A stretch of 64,000 nucleotides of DNA from the NCBI GenBank assembly GCA_024196135.1, contig JAMQCK010000011.1:186001-250000 (forward strand), read 5' to 3'. This stretch comes from Pleurotus ostreatus/Saccharomyces cerevisiae fusant. Taxonomy: Eukaryota; Opisthokonta. The position numbers and the translations under genes were made by a program. Under the pieces are notes generated by a model that was given only the letters and a program-made list of their open reading frames with translations, did no database searches and was not told the origin of the DNA. Below are positions 56,492 to 64,000 of this stretch, piece after piece (positions within the stretch are counted from its first letter, which is position 1; every line of letters starts with the position of its first letter).

Positions 56492-58708
56492 GCGCTTTCT
56501 GGGTATCTTCGTCGTGTACGTCCTTCTGTATTGTTAGAACATCGTAATGCACTGCTTCCAATCTTAGCCAAGGGGTGGTCGAGGGACTTACGTGGCGGCG
56601 CTCTCGGTATGTTGTCCCCCGAATCTTGTACATCTCGGTCGAGATTACCGCTGCTGCTTCATCTGCTCCTATCATGTTCCTTCATACTACCCATCCAAGT
56701 AGTATGACATTGGACGCCGCCCAAGGAATACAGTTGCTTGCCAGATTCAGGACGCCGCAAATGATTCTCGCCGTCAGATTCTGCCATCGAGTTCGACCAG
56801 GTCTTGAGGTACGTTCATCCGCATTGCCGGTATTTCACGAAACTAAGATTTGTCCAGCAATCTGTTACTCTCACCTCGGCCGGGAGTTGTACTACTTTCT
56901 GGAGCCGGGGAGGTGTCACTTCCTAAATACTGCAGATGTGAGCTTCACTCAGAGGAGCCGGCTGAACACCAGCATCTGTTTTTACAGTGTACCTTTTCGT
57001 TTGCCGCACGCACAGCAAGCCGCGTCATCAAGTTCGGGATTGCTGTCATTGTAGCAGCCGCGATGGTATGCGGTCTGCAGAGCGAACGGTGACTCAGCGA
57101 GGTGATTATACAACGGTGAGGCCTCATCAGTCCTGTTCTCCTACCCCATTGACCAAGCAATGTATAGACATTGACACGGCAGATACCGCCGAAATCTGCG
57201 TTGGACTGCCCTTGGGCGTTGACGCCCTTGCACAGATCCAGGTTCGCCTTCAGTTGAGATTCATACGATCCATGTCCAAATTGCCCTATCCCGACATGCT
57301 GAATCATCCCAGCTCATCCGAAACTTCCACTCGGGCCGGCGCGCTCTGTGCGTAGACGCGGTGATCATGTGAAGGGACACCCACAACCAAGTTCGAGTGG
57401 CGTCGAACTAGAATGATGCAAAGGCGCTCGTTTGGAACGACATCGGCGAGCTCGCTCCTGGTGAGGGCGTCTATGCGGCGGCAGTCGAGGAGGTTCGGTA
57501 TGTCGAAAGGCTGTGGCTTTAGTGGGTGAGTCATGTCGACATGTTCTTGTCTTGCAGAAGGTCGTTTGTCGAACTACTTTAATCAAGCTGAAAATGCAAT
57601 CTACTGCACAGGTATGTAGGCGCTCGGCGCTCCTACACTGTTTCTCACCGTGTTGTCGAATATGCCATGCTCACATCCTTGGTAGCGCTGCGTACTCGTA
57701 CTGTTCATTGCAAAGAGTACAAGTCACTGCGACCGATGGAGCAGAAGATGCGCCCGCGGCGATCCCGTATCCGACCCGACATCCGAGTCTCGGTTGTGTC
57801 CAGGAAACGGTGCCAAATAAAATTTGGTATCTATGGTCGAGCTCAAACTCGGAGTGTAACCGCGGATTTGCGTCTAGCAAACCGCGGGCAAGGTTATGGC
57901 GACAGACGAAGCTTTCATCCCCGGCCTCCGATACTTTTCGCCCCGCGCCAGTCCGCCGAAAATCATCGGCCTCCTGAAGCAGTAGCGTCCAGCGCTAGCG
58001 CGTTGCCGTTACAATTTTGCGATATCCAGCATTCATCACTCCGTGCCCGGTGGAGTACAGCTAGACTGCAGTTGCAGTCGCCTCGCAAATGCTCTACCCA
58101 GGCACCCCATGCCTGTGGTATGTTGTATTTTCTGTCAAATATACGGTCATGAGTTGATGCATGTATCTGTGCAGATCTATCCCAATCTGTCCTGCTGCCA
58201 CAGCTGGCAGTTCATGGCGTAGCAGCGCTAAACCGTCTTTGCCGTCAAGTTCAACATCTTTTGATCTCCGGTTTAGTTCCGATCATCACCGGTCGGCGAG
58301 ACGCCCACGCGGGCGGCCTTTTGGGCTCGCCACGCGCCAACTCGTCGTTCAAGCCCGTCTGCGACGCGCACTGCGCGGATCCTACGTGTGTCGGCGCGCG
58401 CGCCGGACGGAGGGGGAGTGCAGCAGGCGCAATGTTTAATGGAATAACACTCCTTTCACCGCATCTGCAGCCCCACGCCGGCGCTCTAGCCCACTTTTTC
58501 AATGGCGGTTATTGGCATCAGCTTGCTTGTCAGCTCGCACCGCGGCGGTATACCCACCGACCCCTACTCCCCTGCTGCGTGACCCCACCGATGCTTGCTC
58601 CGGACGCCGCGGTGCCGCACTACGAAGATCTCAGATTCGCCCTCTGGCGCAGTGTTCAGGAATGGAGGCCAGCTTGAGATCCAGTCAGCTCGGCGGCTAT
58701 CCTTGCAA
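56492..58708. other. 2.2 kb gene-poor region upstream of terpene synthase 2
   Basis: No gene is supported. Short frames of 60-160 codons occur on both strands but lack a consistent splice model or a motif. A patch near 56580-56700 encodes a hydrophobic run (VVPRILYISVEITAAASSAP) and might be a relic of a membrane protein, but I cannot place it. The terpene synthase promoter lies at the right end. Confidence 0.45.
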
Positions 58709-58715
58709 TATAAAA
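58709..58715 (+). promoter_or_regulatory. TATA box of terpene synthase 2
   Basis: TATAAAA, 107 bases upstream of the ATG at 58816, followed by a CT-rich leader (about 58735-58805). Confidence 0.5.
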
Positions 58716-58815
58716 GCAAGTGTATGAGTCCTTCACCCCCATCTTCACTTCTCCCCAGTTCCTCTCTCGAGCCTCATTTCTCTTTCTCCTTCTCGCTTTC
58801 TCACCTTTTATCGCA

Positions 58816-60217
58816 ATGGCCACCCAATTTGTTCTCCCCGACCTCGATGCGACGTGCGCTGCCATCAAGGGCGCGACGAACCCTCACTATGCGGCGGCTG
58901 CCAAGGAGTCTCGCGACTGGATCAACAGCTTCGACGTCTTCACCGACAAGAAGCGCGCCTACTTCGTCCAGGGGTGAGTAATTACTTCACTCGGTCGTCC
59001 GCCCGTACTGACGCGCGCTTAGCATGAACGAGCTTCTCGTCTCTCATTGCTACCCGTATGCGGGCTACGAAGAATTCCGCACGTGCTGCGACTTTGTAAG
59101 CCCCTCCGCCATCCCACTCGCGCCTTTTTCGTCCTCATCACGGTTTTAGGTGAACCTCCTTTTCGTCGTTGATGAAGTCAGCGACGAGCAGAGCGGCCAC
59201 GACGCGCGCGAGACTGGCAATGTCTACTTGCGCACCATGCACGGCTCTACTGTCGACGAGGGCACGACGCTCTACCAGATGACGAAGGAGTGCGTATGGA
59301 TTCAGTGGTATCATCCATCCATCTCGACTAATTCCTCCCCCAGATTCCGCGACCGCCTCACCGCCCGCTTTGGCCCTCGTTCCTTCCGCCGCTTCCTCAA
59401 GCACTGCGATGACTACATTGAGGCCGTCAGCGTCGAGGCACAGTTGCGGGAGGAGGGCCGCGTTTTGTCCCACAAAGACTTCATTCCCCTTCGCCGCGAG
59501 AACAGCGCCATCCGCCTTTGCTTTGGCCTCTTCGAGGTATGATAGCCGATCATATATAAGGGACGTCCTAGGCGCTAACGCTCACTACAGTACTGCCTCG
59601 GTATCGACCTACCGGACTACGTCTTTGAAGATCCCGCCTTCCAGGAGATCTACTGGGCCGGCGCGGATCTGGTCTGCTGGCATAACGTGCGTATCTCTCT
59701 GTCCCGGCACTGCCTCTTACTTACCGTGCCGTCAACAGGATCTGTACTCTTACAACATGGAGCAGGCGAAGGGGCTAAGGTAAGGAGGTGGCGTCCATGA
59801 GATCTGTCCCCCAGATTCTGACATCTCCCCCAGCGGCAACAACATCGTCACCGTCCTCATGCAGGAGCGCAACCTCGACATCCAGAGCGTCGCCGACTAC
59901 CTCGGCGAGCTCACCAAGGAGCTCATGGCTCAGTACACCCGCGGCCGGGCGAATCTGCCATCTTGGGGCCCGGAGATTGACGCGGCGGTGGCGCGCTATG
60001 CGGATGCCGTCGGGTTTTGGATCCGCGGTAACATTGAGTGCGTGATGCGGCGATCATTCGTGCTCTCTAGTACTGACCTTTAACTTTTAGCTGGAGCTTC
60101 GAGACCTCGCGCTACTTCGGCGAGATACACCTCGAGGTGAAGCGTACTCGGATCGTTAAGCTTCGCCCTCGCGAGCCGACGTCGGATGAGGAGGACTCCG
60201 ACCTCGAGAGCATCTAA
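58816..60217 (+). CDS. Sesquiterpene synthase (class I terpene cyclase), copy 2
   Basis: Eight exons: 58816-58973, 59023-59095, 59150-59289, 59344-59536, 59591-59686, 59739-59779, 59834-60037, 60091-60217; 343 residues. It has D85-E-V-S-D89 (metal site 1), N220-D-L-Y-S224-Y-N-M-E228 (NSE metal site 2), R309-Y310 at the C-terminus and an Arg in LRRENS 46 residues before the NSE motif, fitting the pyrophosphate sensor. All these parts are standard for fungal class I sesquiterpene synthases acting on farnesyl diphosphate. The overall sequence resembles basidiomycete synthases of the protoilludene-type clade, but this is recollection, not a search, and the product is unproven. Exons 2-7 have exactly the same lengths as those of copy 1. 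All donors are close to consensus. Confidence 0.93.
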
Positions 60218-60801
60218 TTTTAAAATCCATGGTCGATATTTGCTAGATTATTACTGTATCGCCTATGGTTGCCTTAATTACTGTACTTTACGAGTTGAGC
60301 ACCCTTGCCTATATTTATAGCCATCTTGTATGTATCCCTTGTATGTATCCCTTGTATTACCTACTGCACGTAGTCCAGTAATTTCAGCTATATATTTCTA
60401 TCTTTCTGCTCAGCGTGGTCGCAACGCGTGTATGACTGCCTTCGGCGTGCGATTCTCGTATTCCCATTTTCCCAAAGTTCTCTTCTACATACAAAAGGCT
60501 TACAGGCATGCCACCGTAACCTATGAGCATCCAAGGCCCGCGTTTGACCTTTGCGCATGATCTGGAAATGTTGGAGCGCCTTCAGCCAAGTCTCAAACCA
60601 GCAGTAGGTCCATTGTAGGTCCACCCACGTGACTATGATCGGCTATCGGCTGACGCGCGCTAACGTGGCGCTCGCAGTCGGTGAGCGCATCGCTCGCGTC
60701 CCTCTTCTCCGTCTTCCTTCATTATCCGGCTTTTGTCCCGATAATTTGGTCCTTCCCCCGTCTATTAGGTCTCTCCCCTACCCCGGTCGGCTACCCTCGA
60801 A
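60218..60801. other. Intergenic region between terpene synthase 2 and TRAP-alpha-like gene
   Basis: About 580 bases. An imperfect tandem pair of GTATGTATCCCTT-like units occurs at about 60329-60355. No gene was seen. Confidence 0.5.
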
Positions 60802-62232
60802 ATGCGGTTCCACCTCTACCTCGGTGCTGCTCTGTCCTTCCTGACCCTCGGCGTCTTCGCGCAATGTGAGTCGCGTTTTCTGAGGGGCGTATGTGCAAGA
60901 GTCAGCTGTACGTGGAGAGGGGGCAGGAGGGAAGGCGAGAGGGTTGAGTGCTACAGGATGGAGGGGAACGGGGATTGGGGCATTGGTGTAAAGAGAAGCA
61001 GCTTCGCTAACATTCGACTTATAGCCGAGGAGACGGAGAAGGAGCAGAAGACCTTCACTGTTACTGGGCCCCTCGTCGCTGTCAGCGCGTTTTGGCCGGA
61101 GGAAAACCCCTTCGGACGTGCGTAGTTGGGCTTTCTCATGTTGTAGTCGTTACTGACCCCTTTCGTTGTGTCTTTCCCTACCGCTGCTCCCTATCACCTT
61201 GCCCACCTACACAGAAATCGTCAACGGGGAGAAGAACCTGCTCGTCATCAACGTCGAGAACAAGTCCGACAAGAACGTCACGCTCCTCAACATCGCCGGC
61301 TCGGTGAACAAACCCGACTCTGGCGCGTTGATTCGCAACGTGAGATCATGTTCTCTGATTCTTTAGCTCCACCTTGTTGTTTCTCTGTCGGGGGATTTTT
61401 TTTGAGGGAAAGGCGGCATGGGACGCATACCAGAGAGGGAGTCCTGACATGCGAGAAAAAATAAGCAGAGACAACAGAATGCTCATGATCTTCGCAGCTC
61501 ACGACTTTCCCGTATGGCGTATCCCTGGTGGAGAGCGTCGGCCTCAAGCTGCCTTATGAGTTCTTCAGCGAGTGCGTCTTAATATTCGCCCATGTGTGGT
61601 TGTGATACTGACATGCGCTTTTGTTCAGGTTCAAGGTACCTAACACGCTGCTTTAGTGATTGAGAGCGACAATTGACGCAGCATATCAGACTGGCGACAT
61701 CCGCTTGAACGTCTGGCTCGACTACGCTGCTGATGTGAGTCCTCATAGTACAGGAAGACGTGCTAAAGCTGACTGTCATCTTCTCAGGATACCGTCTACC
61801 GCGTCTCCGCCTTCGAGGATATCGTCCAGGTTGTCGAGCCCGAGCTCTCCTTCTTTGACTTCAAGCTGTGAGTATCCTACACCTCCCTTTGCCTCCCTTC
61901 CCCCTCTCCTCCCTCCCCTCTTTACGCACCCACTAACCCTTCCCCCCAGTTGGACCACCTACCTCATCGTCGCCGGCATCCTCGGCACCGCCGGCTACTT
62001 CACCTACCTCTCCTACGCGCCCCCGCCCAAGCGCCAGCGCACCAAGAAGTCCTCCGTCAGCACGCCCGTCTCCGTGACCGCGACCGGCGCGGGCGGCTAC
62101 CAGGAGGAGTGGGTGCCGGAGCACCACCTGAAGAAGACGAAGGCGGGGCGGAAGGGCCCGGCGAGCGGGGATGAGCTGAGCGGCGGGGAGACGAGTGGCG
62201 CAGAGGGGAAGAAGAGGAAGGGGAGGAAGTAA
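60802..62232 (+). CDS. ER translocon-associated protein alpha / IRC22-like
   Basis: Starts MRFHLYLGAALSFLTLGVFA (signal peptide) at 60802. Splicing across a 150-base intron gives AQSEETEKEQKTFTV, then PLVAVSAFWPEENPFG, a beta-rich luminal domain (NLLVINVENKSDKNVTLLNI, AGSVNKPDSGALIRN), TTFPYGVSLVESV, YEFFSEFKTGDIRLN and VYRVSAFEDIVQVVEPE. One membrane helix (WTTYLIVAGILGTAGYFTYL) is followed by a Lys-rich cytosolic tail ending KKRKGRK-stop at 62232. This type I topology and the luminal motif resemble TRAP-alpha (SSR1) and its fungal relative Irc22 at the Sec61 translocon. About 280 residues. Confidence 0.82.
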
Positions 62233-63093
62233 ATTGTGGGGTTGAAGGCTGAAGCTGAGATGAACTCTGGTGAGACGTGCACTTGAGGCGATGTTGGTCT
62301 TGATTGGGGCGTAAGTGCCCTCGAGCGTGTGTATGGAACGAATAGACTGTAGTCTACGTAGTTCTCTGGCAGAAGCGCAAAATGACCAGGCAGCGTAAAG
62401 CTTGAAAAGGACTTGATGATCGTGAGGCCTGCGTGAGGAGATTTGTGTCGGTGAGAGCTCGGGAGATGGCGAGGAAGAGACGCGCCTGCAGATGACCTTC
62501 AAATACGTATCAACATCTGCGTCTTGTCTTCTGGACTGGCCCATCATCACTCTTCCCGCACGTCCATCTTCGCGATGAAGACAAGAGGATCAACTCAGAC
62601 ATCACTTCGACGTTGCCACTGTCTCCCTCCCTTCCCTCCGTTCTTTCTTCTTTCCTTCCTCACTCTGCCGCTCGCTTAGGGATGAGTGGGACTGGCGGTC
62701 TTCGTCTTACCTCAGATCCGACCTGAAAGGCACCCGACAGGCCCTCCGAAAGACGCGCAAAGGACGCGCTTCATCATATCCGGGGCAATTGGCCTTCTCT
62801 TACAACGGGACCTTCGGCGTAGCCTGCCTTAATCATCCCCTCGACATGATCGCACTCCACATATTTTCTGGACCTTCACAGAGGCGCAGGGCGGGCCCTT
62901 CACCTGCAAAGGTGGCGCGCGGGCGGCGCGCCCACAATCGCGCCGGGCCGGGGATCCGGCTGTGGGCGCCAGGCCTGTGCCAAACAGGAAATAACAAACG
63001 CCCAGCGCTGCATTGAACGGCGACGACGAGCGTTTCCGCGGACCACCCCCTTCCTTCCCGCCGCCATCCCGCGGGTCCTCGCCGCCATCGACA
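62233..63093. other. Intergenic region upstream of PHD-finger gene
   Basis: About 860 bases. It includes a pyrimidine-rich tract (about 62620-62665) and an inverted repeat GGCGCGC/GCGCGCC at 62914-62932. No gene was seen. Confidence 0.5.
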
Positions 63094-64000
63094 ATGAGGG
63101 GGCTAGCGTTTCCCACAGACCCCCAGGCCGACCGCGAGACGTCAAACGAGTGCGGCTCGCCCAGCAACGCCACGGACGACATACCGATTGACCCGGCCCT
63201 CAATGCCATTCCCCTGGACCCGAGCTTGATGGAGGAAGCAAAGGAGGAGCAGGGAGAAGAGGTGAGGGTCTGCTCTTCGTGCGATCTATCCGTCATGGTC
63301 GCGTACAGAACGCGTCGCGTCGGATAGATCAAATCCAATATACGCGGCTAACATACGCTCAGAAGGCCGTCCCACCCCATGAAGACACTCAAGAAGACCC
63401 CACACCACGCAAGCATACATACTACGCGTACTCGCAGGTCCCCGAGGGCGATCCCGCACTCTTCCAGCAGCAAGAACTCTTTCCTCCCGCCCCCCATCCA
63501 GAGGAGCCTCCCCCGATGACACGCAGAGTTAGGGGTCCAAAGCGACGCAAGCGATGCTCCTTCTGCCGCGGGGATGACCAGAAGAACAAGTACGGTGTCC
63601 CCGAGTCCATGGTCGGCTGTAGCGAATGCGGCCGTGTCGGTGCGTACACTGCGTATCCCTTCCGACCACAAGCTCATCAGCCATCCAGGTCATCCATCTT
63701 GCTTGCAACTTGCAGATGTCGCAGAGATCTTGCACTCGTATGCCTGGGTTTGCATCGAGTGCAAGAAGTGCGAGTTCTGTCATGAGAAGGGCGCGGATGT
63801 GCGTGACTCGTTGGCTCTCCTGCTCACTCGCTGACAGGGTTTTGCAGGATCGCTTGATGTTCTGTGATAGATGCGATAGAGGTGCGCTCATGCGCGCCCC
63901 TTCGGAGGTGCAGTGGCTAACTCCATACTAGGCTACCACATGGATTGCTTCGACCCCCCTATAGCGGAGATGCCCACTGGGAAGTGGTACTGCCCGGGCT
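63094..64000 (+). CDS. PHD-finger protein, 3' end cut by window edge
   Basis: Starts MRGLAFPTDPQAD at 63094, the first in-frame ATG, and runs off the window. Splicing joins GEE to KAVPPHEDTQ, then a basic RRVRGPKRRKRCSFC patch. Two adjacent zinc-finger units follow. The first has the pattern CSFC..., CSECG, HPSC and CIEC. The second has KKCEFCHEKGADD, MFCDRCDRGYHMDC and WYCPG at the edge. This tandem PHD layout is seen in chromatin readers that bind histone H3 tails (Requiem/DPF-like). At least four introns. The remainder is outside the window, so the complex or catalytic partner domain cannot be named. Confidence 0.85.

Noticed and set aside
58261..58677. Plus-strand frame of 138 codons upstream of terpene synthase 2
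   Set aside because: Composition looks random and GC-driven, with no motif and no splice partner.

Overview
This window is nuclear DNA from a filamentous basidiomycete, most likely an Agaricomycete of polypore type. Genes are dense and GC-rich and are interrupted by many short GT-AG introns of about 45-80 bases. The gene set (Yor1-like ABCC pumps, sedolisin proteases, basidiomycete-type sesquiterpene synthases, HAM1-like protein, F-box protein with a Cys-rich segment) fits that group. The genus is an inference. No rRNA, tRNA, CRISPR array or transposase was recognised.

Bases 1-4.5 kb hold the 3' part of a Ser/Pro-rich protein gene and a complete flavohemoglobin. Bases 5-20.7 kb form a large inverted duplication: ABC transporter (-), F-box gene (-), a centre near 13.1 kb, F-box relic (+), ABC transporter (+). 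Both ABC copies look intact but differ by two introns. The F-box copies are decayed, the right one badly.

Bases 21.9-32.2 kb hold sesquiterpene synthase 1, then two oppositely oriented sedolisin proteases flanking a DBP6/DDX51-type ribosome-biogenesis helicase. Bases 32.7-48 kb are mostly housekeeping genes: HAM1-like protein, alkaline phosphatase, BUD13 splicing factor, an aldo-keto reductase, a six-exon small membrane protein, sterol C5-desaturase (ERG3) and ceramide synthase (LAG1). Bases 48.3-56.5 kb hold a secreted GH3 glycosidase, a SAGA Ada1-type subunit, a 0.8 kb stretch carrying a recurrent AGTAAGG motif, and a tight divergent pair, Swd2/WDR82 and RPB5. Bases 56.5-64 kb hold a 2.3 kb gene-poor stretch, sesquiterpene synthase 2, a TRAP-alpha/IRC22-like ER protein and a PHD-finger gene cut by the window edge.

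The genes do not form one obvious pathway. The nearest thing to a functional grouping is an ABCC exporter directly upstream of sesquiterpene synthase 1. The second synthase has the same eight-exon structure and lies about 35 kb away. The strongest structural signals are local gene duplications (ABC, F-box, protease, terpene synthase) set among single-copy conserved genes, and the AGTAAGG repeat region. I found no clear candidate for an entirely new molecular system.
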